Shown: positions 21,886-33,420 of the stretch, one piece after another
Position numbering within the stretch: position 1 is the first letter of the stretch
Layout of the letters: each line of letters opens with the position of its first letter
Assembly: GCA_030323885.1 (NCBI GenBank)
Contig: CM059186.1
Coordinates: 167,769,417-167,833,416, forward strand
Direction: 5' to 3'
Length of the DNA: 64,000 nucleotides
Source of the DNA: Branchipolynoe longqiensis
Taxonomy: Eukaryota > Annelida > Polychaeta > Phyllodocida > Polynoidae
Made by a program: the position numbers and the translations under genes
Notes under the pieces: generated by a model
Told to the model about the DNA's origin: nothing
Database searches by the model: none
The model's input: only the letters and a program-made list of their open reading frames with translations

Positions 21886-24130
21886 CCGGAAGGGGGGAGG
21901 GGCAGAGTGGGTGGTAACGCGCAGGTACGTGTGGGGGGGGGGGGGAGTGGGGCGGTACCGCGAAGGTACGGGGGGAGAGTGGGCGCTAACGGAAAGGTAC
22001 AGGGGGGCGGGGAAGAATGGGCGCTAACTGGAAGGCACGGGGGTGGGGGGGGGGGGGGGGAGTGGGGCGTTAAGGGGACGGTACTCAGGGGGGGGGGGGG
22101 GAGTAGGAGCTAACGGGAAGGTACGGGGGATGTGAGTGGGCGCTAATGGGAAAGTACGGGGGGAGAGTGGGCTGCTAACGGAAAGGTACGGGGGAGGGGA
22201 GAGAGTGGGCGCTAACGGGAACGGGTATGGGGGGGGGGGAGGGGAGTGTGCGGTAACGGGACGGTACGGGGGGAGGAGTGGAGCGTAACAGGAAGGTACG
22301 CGGGTAGGGGCGCGGAGGGGGGAGAGTGGGTGCTAACGGGAAGGTACGGGGGATAGGACCGTGGGCGGTAACGGGAAGGTATGGGGGGGGGAGTGTGCGG
22401 TAACGGGCAGGTACGGGGGAGAGTGGGCGGTAACAGGAAGGTACTGGAGGGGGGAGGGGGAGAGTGGGTGCTAACGGGAAGGTACGGGGTGGTGGGACAG
22501 TGGGCGGCAACAGGAAAGTATGGGGGGGGGGTGGAGTGGGGGGGTGGGACGGGAAGGTACGGGGGGAGAGTGGGTGGAAACGGGAACGTATTGGGGGAAG
22601 GGAGAGTGAGCGGTAACGGGAAGGTACGGGGGGAGTGGGCGTGGGTGGTAACGGGAAGGTATGGGGCGGAAGAGTGGAGGCGGTAATGGGCAGTTATGGG
22701 GGGAGAGTGAGCACTAACGGGAAGGTAATGGGGGAGACTGGGCGCTCACGGAAAGGTACAGGGGGAGAGTGGGCGCTAACGGAAGGTAATGCGATGGAGT
22801 GGGTGCTAACGGAAAGGGACGGGGGGAGAGTGGGCGCTAACGGGAAGGTAAGGAGGGAGAGTGGGTGCTAACGGAAAGGGACGGGGGAGAGTGGGCGCTA
22901 GCGGGAAGGTAAGGAGGGAGAGTGGGTGCTAACGGAAAGGATGGGGGGGAGAGTGGGCGCTAACGGGAAGGTAAGGGGGGGAGAGTGGGTGCTAACGGGA
23001 CGGTACGGGGGGAGAGTGGGCGCTAACGGGAAGGTACGGGGAGAGTAGGCACTAACGGGAAGGTAAGGGGGGAGAGTGGGCACTAACGGGAAGGTAAGGG
23101 GGGAGAGTGGGTGCTAACGGGAAGGTACGGGGGGAGAGGTGGGCGCTAACGGGAAGGTAAGGAGAGGAGTGGGTGCTAACGGAAAGGGACGGGGGGAGAG
23201 TGGGCACTAACGGGAAGGTAAGGAGGGAGAGTGGGTGCTAACGGAAAGGGACGGGGGGAGAGTGGGCGCTAACGGGAAGGTAAGGAGGGAGTGGGTGCTA
23301 ACGGAAAGGGACGGGGGGAGAGTGGGCACTAACGGGAAGGTAGGAGGGAGAGTGGGTGCTAACGGAAAGGGACGGGGGGAGAGTGGGCGCTAACGGGAGG
23401 TAAGGAGAGGGAGTGGGTGCTACCGGAAAGGGACGGGGGGAGAGGGGGCGCTAACGGAAAGGTAAGGAGGGAGAGTGGGTGCTAACGGAATGGGACGGGG
23501 GAGAGTGGGCGCTAACGGGAAGGTAAGGAGGGAGAGTGGGTGCTAACGGAAAGGGACGGGGGGAGAGTGGGCGCTAACGGGAAGGTAAGGAGAGGGAGTG
23601 GGTGCTAACGGAAAGGGACGGGGGGAGAGTGGGCGCTAACGGAAAGGGACGGGGGGGAGAGTGGGTGCTAACAGAAAGGTACAGTGGGAGAGTGGACGCT
23701 AAGGGGAAGGTACGGGGGGAGAGTGGACGCTAATGGGAAAGTAAGGGGGGAGGGGGAGTGGTCGCTAACGGAAAGCTACAGGGGGAGAATGTGCGGTAAC
23801 GGGAAGGTACAGGGGGAGAGTGGGCGCTAATGGAAAGGTACATGGGGAGAGTGGGCGCTAATGGGAAGGTAAGGGGGGAGAGTGGGTGCTAATGGAAAGG
23901 TACGGCGGGAGACGTGGGCGCTAACGGGAAGGTATGGGGAGAGTGGGGCGGTAACGGGAAGGTACAGGGGGAGAGTGGGTGCTAACGGGAAGGGAAGGGG
24001 GGAGAGTGGATGGTAATGGGAAGGTACGGGGGGAGAGTGGGCGGTAAAATGAAGGTACGGCGGGAGAGTGGGTGCTAACGGAAGGCACGGGGGGAGAGTG
24101 TGCGCTAACGGGAAGGTATGGGGGGAGAGT
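21886..24130. repeat. 31-bp minisatellite (GTGGGCGCTAACGGGAAGGT...)
   Basis: About 70 units of GTGGGCGCTAACGGGAAGGT then ACGGGGGGAGA, with indels in the G run at the left end. At 22790-22980 and 23160-23640 two unit types alternate: A (GGGCGCTAACGGGAAGGTAAGG) and B (GGGTGCTAACGGAAAGGGACGG), making a 62-bp repeat. The plus strand is G-rich throughout. Confidence 0.95.
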
Positions 24131-24419
24131 GAAGGTGAAGAGAAGCCCGGTGTATTGAGGCTTGATGCAGGTAGAAGTAGGATGGGTGATATAGGCGGAT
24201 GGGGGGGTAGGTGTGGGGGGGTGAAGTGTCTTGAGAGTAGTGTGTGGAGTCGGGAGTGTGAGGGTGTTTGGTGCGCTGTATGTTGCGGGGTCAGGGTGAG
24301 TTCGATGGGTTGTGGGGGTGGGGATGAGGGACTAGGGGTGGTGTGTGTCATGTATTGGGGAGTGGGTGTGAAGCTTCTGGAGTGTAGTAGGCGGGGTGGG
24401 TGTTAGGGGGTGGGTGTGG

Positions 24420-24580
24420 GTGTGTGGAACCTATCAAGTGTAGCGTGTGGGTGTGAGGGTGTGAGGGAATGAGGGTATGAGGGTGTGAGGGTTTGAGGGT
24501 TTGATGGTGTGAGGTTGTGAGGCTGTGAAGGTGTGAGGGTGTGAGTGTGTGAGTGTGTGAGGGTGTGCGGTGTGGAGGTG
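24420..24580. repeat. 8-bp (GTGTGAGG) array
   Basis: Twenty or so units of GTGTGAGG with GAATGAGG, GTATGAGG and GTTTGAGG variants. It follows a G-rich transition zone at 24131-24419. Confidence 0.85.
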
Positions 24581-25602
24581 AGGGATCTGTTGTATCCTGT
24601 GTCATGTATGAATTGGTGTGTGTGTGTAAACATATATGGATTTTCGTTTCAGAATTATATATTGGCAGAGCACATTATTATCCTGAGGTGACGGATTGGT
24701 AACCAAGGTTATGTAATAGGAAAGCAAAGGGTGCCCCACTCACTGTGTGACATATTAGGCTATGAGAAATATATGTTAATACATATTGCCCGAGATTATG
24801 ACGAGATGTTCCTATATAAGAGAGTTAATTTTTGGTGAAATATTCCCTCTATGCACCAGTAAGGGTGCAAGTGGAGGAGAAGGACATTTTTAATATATAT
24901 ATATATTTATTGTAACTGTCTGCAACTACCTGTTACCACAGGACCGATGGGCAAGCATACATAGATGCCCATATTGGGGGCGTCACTCCCCAGGCTGTAG
25001 AGGGTGCCTGATTGGCTGGCTGTGGGAGGCCCAGTCACCTGCGCCCCTTTGCCCCACCTGACCAGACTCATTTTGATATTGATTATCCTATACACACTGC
25101 TCCAGAAACTCTGGGCAGGAAACTTCTGGATGGACTCTTGAAGTGAACACTCTACTCCTGACTCTTGAGTGAGACACAGCCTGCTCTTGGGCAGGAACCC
25201 AGACACTCTGTCTGATGCTCCACCTTTCATATGCAAACTGAGCTGTGTGCAACAACTATGGGAATCCGGTTCAATGGGCTGTAGGCACGGATTCATATAC
25301 ATACTAAAGAGAGTAATGAGGCTCTGTGTGGACAGAAGGTAAGGGCTCAGGGTGATAGGTCACTACTAGGTGAACAGGAGTTGATGCCAATAAAGCACAC
25401 CTTCTTCAATGTCAATCTTGCATGACTTGTCTTCCCGTTCTGCCTTATGAGAGATACAGTAGATATATTACAGATGAGTTTGATGGAGAGGGACATCAGG
25501 TGTGAACTGACAGACAGTTGTCAGAACGCATCTGGGAAGAGTGTTATAGCTGGGGCTCTGACGGCCGGGCTTCCAGTTATATTACATGTGGGTGTGAGAT
25601 GT
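24581..25602. other. Single-copy spacer around an unassigned ORF
   Basis: AT-rich left part with an AT dinucleotide run at 24893-24907, then a moderate-GC part containing the 131-codon minus frame listed separately. No array is seen. Confidence 0.5.
24907..25302 (-). CDS. Unassigned 131-codon ORF (doubtful)
   Basis: This is one of few longer frames in the window that is not low-complexity. It begins MYMNPCLQPIEPDSHSCCTQ and ends GPVVTGSCRQLQ. I recognise no domain, signal peptide or membrane segment, and residues are mixed with several Cys. It lies in a spacer with a retroposon fragment on its right. It could be a chance frame, a relic inside an unknown transposon, or part of an exon. No splice or promoter evidence was found, so confidence in a real gene is low. 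Confidence 0.15.
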   Translation of the reverse strand: MYMNPCLQPIEPDSHSCCTQLSLHMKGGASDRVSGFLPKSRLCLTQESGVECSLQESIQKFPAQSFWSSVYRIINIKMSLVRWGKGAQVTGPPTASQSGTLYSLGSDAPNMGIYVCLPIGPVVTGSCRQLQ

Positions 25603-25640
25603 GGGTTCTGGTTGGTTCGTTATTGGAGTTTTACGCATGG
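25603..25640 (-). mobile_element. SINE 3' tail remnant
   Basis: TGGTTGGTTCGTTATTGGAG then TTTTACGCATGG resembles the reverse complement of the SINE terminal block. It abuts the LINE-derived element directly on its right. Confidence 0.45.
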
Positions 25641-26064
25641 GTGTGCGGGTATTGCAGTACCTACCTGTTAAATACCTCAGGGAGTTTGACGCCCCTGCCT
25701 TGCAAAGTTATAAACCACTGCCTTGTGGTGTACAGGTACCTGATAGAACCAAAGGCTAAGGGAGCAAACCCTAACAGAAAAACGTGCTTCCGTGGCAGCA
25801 TTAAGGGCGGTGATGAATGGAACTCCCAACATCTCCCGACCAGCCACTGCAGGGACAAATAGGTTGCGCCTGTCTTGACGTGTTCTTGCCGGTGTGAGAC
25901 CTATATTTGCTCCCCGACAGAGTGTTGCTAGAAACTTGCAAAAGCCAGCAGCACTTCAACACTTTGCAAGCAGCTTTTATGAAATGCACAACCACACAAA
26001 ATAGCAGTGCTTAAGAAATAAAAGCAGTCTTTGTTGCATTGCAACCGACAGCATGATGATGATG
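25641..26064 (+). mobile_element. LINE-derived non-autonomous element, copy A
   Basis: The reverse complement aligns with copies at 40325-40790 and 63598-63980: AATACCTCAGGGAGTTTGAC, CTTGTGGTGTACAGGTACC, CCAACATCTCCCGACCAGCC, GCCAGCAGCACTTCAACAC, then GTCTTTGTTGCATTGCAACC and a GATGATGATG tail. It lacks the RT-coding stretch of copy C. The insert near 25990-26015 is copy-specific. Confidence 0.85.
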
Positions 26065-26114
26065 ACGTCATGACAACAGCCAAAGTCCTATCAGGACGGA
26101 AATGAGGGGTTAAG

Positions 26115-27275
26115 GGTGTTGGATGTCATGTATGAGGTGCGGTTGGGGTGAGGATGGTGGGTTTTGTGTGTGAGTGCATGGGGCTGAGGGGTGCACATTT
26201 GGGTGAGGCGTGGTGAGTGGTTGGCAGGCTGTGTGAGTTGACGATGTGTGTGAGAATGAGAGTACATGGTGAGGGTGAGGGTGGGAGTCGGGATGTGCGG
26301 ATTGTAGGGGTTTATGAGAGTGCGGTGTGGTGGTTGCATATTTAGGTGAGGGTGGGTGGTTGGCGGGGTGTGGGTGTGTGTGAGAGTGAGAGTGCATGGT
26401 GAGGGTAAGGGTGGGTCTTGATGCAAGGTGAGGGCGGGTGGCTGGTTGGCGGGGTGCGCGGGTTGAATGGGAGGGTCAGAGCGCGGGTGCGAGATATGCA
26501 GATTGGGTGCTGCATTGTGACGGTGTGCGGTGGGTGTCGGTGTGTGGTTTGTATGTGTGACAGTGGGTGGGTGCGGGGTGCGGATGGTGTGAGGCATTGT
26601 GAGGGTGGGTAGTGGGTGTCGGGTGTGTGGGTTGTATGCGTGAGAGTACAGGGGTGCTGGGTGCGGATGGTGTGATGCATGGTGATGGTGTGCGGTGGGT
26701 GTCGGTGTGTGGTTTGTATGTGTGAGAGTGCGGGGTGCGGGATGTGTGGTGTCGACGGTGTGATGCATGGTGAGTGTGGGTACTGGGTATCGGGGTGTGT
26801 GGGTTGTATGTGTGAGCGTGTGGGGTGTGGGGTGCAGCATGCGGATGGTGTGATGCATGGTGATGGTGTGCGGTGGGTGTCGGTGTGTGGGTTGTATGTG
26901 TGAGAGTGTGTGGGTGCGGGGTGCGGATGGTGTGATGCCTTGTGGGGGTGGGTAGTGGGTGTCGGGGTGTGTGGGTTGTATGTGTGAGCGTGTGGGGTGT
27001 GGGGTGCAGGGTGCGGATGGTGTGATGCATGGTGATGGTGTGCGGTCGGTGTCAGTGTGTGGGTTGTATGTGTGAGAGTGCGTGGGTGCGGGGTGTGGGG
27101 TGCGGATGGTGTGACGCATGGTGAGGGTGGGTACTGGGTATCGGGGTGTGTGGGTTGTATTTGTGAGAGTGAGGGGTGCGGGGTGCGGGGTACGGGGTGC
27201 GGGGGTGTGGGGTGCGGGTAGTGTGATGCATGGTGAGGGTGGGTAGTGGTTGTCGGGGTGTGTGGGTTGGTGAAT
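26115..27275. repeat. About 88-bp G-rich minisatellite with alternating unit types
   Basis: Units carry TGTGATGCATGG, then a GGTGGGTGTCGGTGTGTGGG-like part, then TTGTATGTGTGAG. Anchors at 26588, 26671, 26759, 26849, 26931, 27021 and 27110 alternate between type B (GTGAGGGTGGGTAGTGGG) and type A (GTGATGGTGTGCGGTGGG), so the true repeat is about 172 to 180 bp. The 433-codon His/Thr/Pro-rich minus frame (26091-27392) is a by-product. Confidence 0.9.
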
Positions 27276-28629
27276 GGTGGTTGCTACCCGCCTGGGCGGA
27301 ATTCGGGTAGAGAGGTAGGGAGGGATGCGTATCGCTAGGATTAATAGACCGGCAGCAGCCCGGGGACACAGGCGGGGACTCCGGGCCGACACTCCCGGTG
27401 GGAGATAGACGTCAGACTGACAGATGAAGAGATTAGACGATCAATGCCAGTCGCGGCTCCTAGTTAACCTGACACGTCCGTCTTCCTGCCAACCGGCAAG
27501 ACTCCTCCCACCCACACTCCCACCCACACATCCCCACACCCACACCCACACTGTGCAGGCGCATGCGCGCTTGATGAGCCAGCTGGGGACGCATTGCGTC
27601 ACGTGCCCAATAAGAGCGCCAATCACAAAGCGGCGCGGGAGCATATCCGGCATAATCAAGGCACGCACGGCGACTGCTACGTGTTGCGAACCTGGTGACT
27701 GAAACTGCTAAAGGCGATGAGGTGTGTGGTGGTTGGAGGGAGGGATGGGAGGGGGGTTGGGGGAGGGGGTCAGTTAATGATATTAGAGTGGTCCGTCCAT
27801 CACGGGGCTGGGCCTGTCGTAACTATGGTGACAGCCTGACGACCACGACCCGCCAGGTGCTGCCGCCGGCGTGTCGGCTGGTTGCGGAGGAGAGGGCCGC
27901 TTCCGGACATCCCTCCCTTTCCGAATGTCACGGGGATAACGTAGCACTGTCACCTTAAAGAGCCACTGACGTGATCTTGTCGCCTGGCCATATTATCTCG
28001 ATCTGACTACAGGGATCTCAGTGACATTGAGGCTAGTGACCCGAATCGCACCTTTTGCGGTTTTGCTATTGTTGCGGCAGAAATGGGCAATTCCGACCTA
28101 CTGGACTGGGGTTAGTTCTATTGTGTGACGTCATGTGGGGAAGGGTAGACGCTTACCACCACCCACCTCCATTTCCCTCCAGCATCGGGTATATGGTCCC
28201 GTTAGAAGTGACCCAAATCTAGCACCCAAACCAATTAACACCCAAGAGTAATCAATATTGTAAAATTAGACACATGATGTATCTACTAATCATCAGTCAA
28301 TAAATAAATCGGTCTAACAGTTGTAGCTAACCATCACGATATGTCACCCACACTTACACATTAGATAAACTAAACACAGACACCAACAGGGAATAGTTTT
28401 GTGTAATAATCCTGTATTTATCCACCAAACTCAGATGTATCAACAAATTAACCCACACATCATTATCATCTTACCTAAAGTGTTCCATTCTAATTTACCC
28501 ACTTAGTGATTAATACACCATTGTGGTGGCTGTTGCAAGAAGGGCTGTGACGGCTGGTTCTTGGCTGGAATATTGCGTCTGAAGCTGGTTCCCTCAGCAA
28601 CCAGCGACCAGTGGAATGTGAATCTATTT
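27276..28629. other. Single-copy spacer
   Basis: GC-rich to about 27950, with a C-rich CCCACACC patch at 27505-27555, then AT-richer. TGACGTCA occurs at 28126-28133. Frames are below 93 codons and not recognised. Confidence 0.45.
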
Positions 28630-29045
28630 GCTTTATAGTTTATGGTATTGCATACTATTAATTTATATAATTTATGTTATTGCGTAATATTAGTTATATA
28701 GTGTATGTTATTGCATACCAATATGTATACAGTGTATGCTAGTACAGAACATTATTTATACATGTTATGTTATCACATAACATTATGTATACAGGGGGTG
28801 TTATTACATAACATTATTACATAACGTATGTTATTGCATATCATTATGTATATAATTCAAATTAGTTCATACCAATATTTATATAGGTTACATTATGACA
28901 TAACATTATGTATAGCGCATATGGTATGTCATACCATTATTTATACAGTCTGTGTTATTGCATACCAGTATTTATAAAGTTGTGTTATTACATAACATTA
29001 TTTAAATAGTGTATGGTATTGCATAACAGTATTGGATACAATTAT
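28630..29045. repeat. About 31-bp AT-rich tandem array
   Basis: Diverged units of TATGTTATTGCATAACATTA then TGTATACAGTG. The unit is internally near-palindromic (TTATGTAATAACATAA-like), so single strands could fold. Roughly 13 units. Confidence 0.85.
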
Positions 29046-30339
29046 TGGTTATGCTATTGCACAACATTAATTTGGGTTGGTTGAAATAGAGGTGTTCAAT
29101 AATGTTGCTGGATATGTCGCGATCATTTGTTGGATTATATGGTGGGACTGGTGAGACAGTGAGACTAGTGCATGGTGAGGTTGCTGGCCACTGGACGACC
29201 TACATGATCCTCGCCATTGTACCAGCTAGGCTCCATTACGCTTCCTCGCCAGGTGCTTGGCATTAATAGGATAGGGCAAGGACTGGTTTGCTGACTTAAA
29301 GTAAATCAAATGCCTCTTGACAAAGCTTCATAGCAAAATCCACCTTTTCCCGTGTGACATCACAAGAGTATTACAACTAGTCACCAGACCACGTGGTATT
29401 CAGTCCTGGACAGTCCAATCTCAACCTACTGGTTTCCAGCTCAAATGTCCAAGTATAAGTGCGTTTGTTCATTCTTTTCCATCAAATAGTCATCTAATTT
29501 AACTTAACTTACAGACTAACTTACATATCCTCTTCTGGCTGATATAGACCATATTGGGCCTCTCATGCCAGCTCATTATGACAACAAAAAAGAACTATTT
29601 CTCGCACACATATGGCGGTGGACTGTTCACTGAAGTCATATAATTGTGGGTGTCCTCTTCAATGTCTGTAAGGAATACATAGTAAAAGCATGGAACCAAC
29701 CCAGCAGTGGCGAAATGGGAAGATGGGGAAAGCAGCCAAGCGGAACCATGCAGGTGGTCTCTAATTGCATGCCTCAATACAAATCAGAATAAGTAGATAA
29801 TATATAATATGCGTATAATTGTTATACATTACATTAAATCAGGGCACCACATATTTAAAGAATGCAAACCATTACAAGAACCCACTAGGCTAAATTGAGT
29901 GTCGTAATTTCCACCTAGCATCATACATCATACATTCCTCTACGATAATTGCACCCCCATACGCTTACGATATACGGCCACCAGGCCTAGGGTCAATCTC
30001 GTGGTACTTTTGGTGATTAAGCAGTTTCTGTCATTTTCTGAGATAAATATCTCAACGTATAATGATTGGATTATGGGTATATTATGGAACGGATCGGATT
30101 ATGATTCTGTTGGGTACATACGGTCTGGAAGCTTCCACAAGTGCTGCTTGAGCAGCCTGGTGGGCAGGTGGGATGCACTTTGCTAAGCGCGACAAACCTC
30201 TGACACCATGGGTTTATGCAGTAACAAGTTCTATTAAATTGACTCAGTATTCCCTTCTATGTGATGACAAATATTTCATAAGTGCAGCAGTATCTCAGTT
30301 ATATATGTAGAATCAAATCTAGGTGAGTGGTTTCGCTTT
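29046..30339. other. Spacer with a SINE body relic and an AT palindrome
   Basis: 29245-29290 (CAGGTGCTTGGCATTAATAG then GATAGGGCAAGGACTGGTT) matches the plus-sense SINE body without head or tail. Around 29790-29850, GCGTATAATTGTTATACATT resembles an arm of the palindromic element at 50.4 kb. No gene was recognised. Confidence 0.5.
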
Positions 30340-30465
30340 CTAAATATGATGCTTCATCGAAGTATGCAGCTTTAAGCTTGTGGTTTGACTTAGCTGGGAT
30401 TCGACCCCACAACCTTCCGTGTGATAACGGTGTATTATGTACCATCGCTCTCCCAAACACCCAAT
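30340..30465 (-). mobile_element. SINE head, reverse orientation
   Basis: TGGTTTGACTTAGCTGGGAT then TCGACCCCACAACC is the reverse complement of a B box followed by the GTCAAACCA body start of the family. An A-box-like segment follows at about 30440. The 124-codon frame at 30327-30701 runs through it, so that frame is not a trustworthy gene. Confidence 0.6.
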
Positions 30466-30749
30466 TTCTGGAGCTTTACATAAATATGTTAAGACTAGAC
30501 TTGTACGGTGTTGACACAAAAGTTACTGTGTTGTGTGACCCAACTGCTGGGAGCGGCAGGCCGACCTCTCTGTGTTTGGGATTGGACAGAAGCCATGTGA
30601 CTGTCAGGTGCAGTATTGACAGTGACAGTGCTAATATTACTTCCGATACTGACCCACGGTTCAGCCCGCGCTGTCTGAATACGTGTTCAGTTCCTCACTA
30701 ACGGCTTGGGAATTGTACCCACTAGCAGCCTCAAGCCTTATGTCGTGGG

Positions 30750-30850
30750 TGGTGATTACAATGGGAAATATTGCGCCTAGAGCATGACTCGAACGAACCT
30801 ATCTTTGCATTCCAGGCCGGTGTGCTATCCATTTCACCACCTGGGCTCCG
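30750..30850 (-). mobile_element. tRNA-like relic, probably a retroposon head
   Basis: The reverse complement reads GCCCAGGTGGTGAAATGGAT then AGCACACCGGCC, and later GGTTCGTTCGAGTC. The A and B boxes are clear. The acceptor arms do not pair, so a working tRNA is unlikely. Confidence 0.5.
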
Positions 30851-30888
30851 TGATGTCAACACACAACCCATGCCTACCTGTCCATTCA

Positions 30889-31076
30889 GCTCCTTGCCTG
30901 AGAGGTCAGTGCAGATTACTACACTGGTCCCCCTGGAATAGTAAGTCTTTTAATGCTTACAATTACTTACATACAGGCAATGCACTTACATGTCCATACA
31001 CATGGTAGATTCAACAACTACCTGTTTATGTGGCTCCTTGCCTGAGTGGTCAGTGCAGACTACTACACTTGTATCA
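30889..31076. repeat. Two copies of a 42-bp sequence 144 bp apart
   Basis: GCTCCTTGCCTGAGAGGTCA then GTGCAGATTACTACACTGGT at 30889 recurs at 31033 as GCTCCTTGCCTGAGTGGTCA then GTGCAGACTACTACACTTGT. It is a local duplication or two relics of one dispersed repeat. Confidence 0.75.
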
Positions 31077-32164
31077 TCAGTCTACTGACGTGGAAGGCTT
31101 TTGCGGTGCTGTTCCACGGAGCTAGCGCCGAACTGAGGGGGCACTAGAATTCACCATCCCATTCAATCACTTCACATTGACACTGACCCAATTAAGAAAC
31201 CATCTACATGGTTCTGTAATGTAAAAGCCCGGTCCAATTTGATGCATTACCATCGGAATTGTCAATTCATCTTAACATTTTTAATTGTCCGAATCAGAAC
31301 GCACTGAGGGAGGCAGGAGTAAGTCGCCTGATATAATTGGTTATCGCCATCGAGCCTGCCTCGGTGCTATAACATTATGCAGGCAATTAAAATGTGTGAA
31401 GTTCACTTAGATACTACCACTGCGCCACCTGAAGAGGGTCACATCAAACGCGAAGCCAACATCGAAGCCCTTCTCTCTAGACTCGACACACATGCAGCCT
31501 CTCCAATTTAGATGCGTGGGCGGACTATTTAAACTTGCAGGAGGGGATCAGGTGGGGAGTTTTGCAGTCGCTTTCGAGCCGACCTGACATGGCTCAATAA
31601 AAAAGCATAACTTTGCTTTTCCACCTTTGAGATCTCTTCATTCATGAACTGAATATCGAACATTACGTGCCACATTACATGAATACATTGCCCAACAGTG
31701 CGAACAACACCCCGCTCTCACACACACACGCACACTCCCTCCAACCCCCTTCACTGTAACCAGCCTCGGTTTGGATCCATACACTGCGGCCATTTTGCTC
31801 TGGGATGATTTGACTTTCATGCAACGCCATATTAATTGCATGCCGGCGCACCACTTCATCTTGATCAGCGTTTCGAGGAGGCCGGCATCTCCTCGGGTTG
31901 TGGACATAACGTCGCACCGCGCCCATAACGTTCACGACGCCCGACGACAGAGTATGCATAATAAATCACCAGTTGGCACTTTTATCTCACTCCGCCAGAG
32001 GGCGACAAAGTCAGGCGCTACGCGGCGCCTCCAAGTCAAAAGCAATCTGGCGCGAGGTGCGAATGCCATGGCTAATGCAGGAGCCTCTCTCTGTCGGAGT
32101 CGGTCCGGACACCGCTCACTCCTCGCGGGCCGCAACCCGGCAAGGAGACGGGTGAATAATGCAG
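31077..32164. other. Spacer with an LTR-like promoter/poly-A segment
   Basis: 31524-31533 reads CTATTTAAAC, followed by GCAGTCGCTTTCGAGC and an AATAAA at about 31598, an order seen in retroviral-type LTRs. Boundaries are not evident. 31771-32271 has a 166-codon plus frame that is not recognised and ends in the following array. A CTCF-core-like near match lies at 31996-32005. Confidence 0.35.
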
Positions 32165-33420
32165 CCTGCGCTTCCACCACACTACAGCAGTTCTACATCA
32201 GTACAGTCATAGTTAAAGACTGTCGCTTCCACCACACTGCAGAACTTCTACATCAGTACAGACATAGTTAATGACTGTCGCTTCCACCACACTGCAGCGC
32301 TTCTACATCAATACAGTCATAGTTAACGACTGTCACTTCTACCACACTGCCATGCTTCTACATCGTACAGTACAGTCATAGTTAATGACTGTTGCTTCTA
32401 TCACACAGCCGTGCCTCTACGTCAGTACTGTGGAGTCATGGTTATTGACTGTCACTTCTACCACACTGCCATGCTTCTACATCTTACAGTACATTCATAG
32501 TTAATGGCTGTCGCTTCGACATCAGTACAGTCATAGTTAATGACTGTCGCTTCTAGCACACTGATGTGCTTCTACATCAGTAGAGTACAGTCATACCTAA
32601 TGGGTGTTGTATCTACCACACTACTGCGCCTCTACATCAGTACAGCGCAGTCAGAGTTAATGACTGTCACTTCTAGCACACTGCGTCGCATCCATATCAG
32701 TACAGTGCAGTCATTGTTAATGACTGTTGTTTCTACCACACTGCCACTGCACTGCCAGTACAGTGCAGTCAGAGTTAAAGACTGTCGTTTATACCACATT
32801 GACATACTTCTACATCAGTACTACACAGTTGTACTTATTGACTTTCACTTCTACCACACTGCATTACCTCTACATCAGTACAGCATGGTCGTAATTATTG
32901 AATGTCACTTCCACCAGACGGCAGCACCTCTATGTCAATACAGTGCAGCCATACTTAATCAATGTCGCTTTTACCACACTGCATCGCCTCTACATCAGTA
33001 CACCATAGTCGTAATTATTGACTGGCACTTCTACCACACTGCATCACCTCTACATCAATATAGTGCAGCCATACTTAACCAATGTCACTTTTACCACACT
33101 GCTGTGTGGCACAATTCAGCACAGTTCAGTAGTTAGTGAGTGTTGTATCTAGCACACTGTTCCACTGCTACACTGTACAGCGCAGTCATAGTCAATTATG
33201 GTCACTTCTACTACGCCGTATTACAAATTTATTCCATACTGCATTGCTCTACATCAGTGCCTATCCAGTCGATGCAACCCCATTGCTTTCCCTCTATATC
33301 AGTACAGTTTTGGTCAATGGTCCCCTCGTCTACGACACTGCTTCATATATATGTCAGTACCGCCATAATTAATGACTGCTACTTCTGACACACTGCTTCG
33401 CTCTAGATCTATACTATCCA
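32165..33420. repeat. 60-bp minisatellite (CTTCTACCACACTGC...)
   Basis: About 20 units of CTTCTACCACACTGCATCGC, TTCTACATCAGTACAGTGCA, GTCATAGTTAATGACTGTCG. Divergence is moderate. Period 60 leaves a 198-codon plus frame (32540-33136) with 20-residue repeats rich in Tyr, His, Ser and Gln. It lacks other gene signals. Confidence 0.95.

Noticed and set aside
26091..27392. 433-codon minus-strand frame rich in His, Thr and Pro
   Set aside because: It is the reverse reading of the ~88-bp GT-rich array and has no non-repeat core.
30327..30701. 124-codon ORF as a host gene
   Set aside because: Its middle is the reversed SINE head (B-box region), so it is not a host coding exon.
30750..30850. Functional tRNA gene on minus
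   Set aside because: The boxes are visible but the 5' and 3' ends do not form an acceptor stem. A retroposon relic is more likely.
32540..33136. 198-codon Tyr/His/Ser repeat protein
   Set aside because: It matches the 60-bp array exactly. The frame ends where units carry indels, with no sign of selection for frame.
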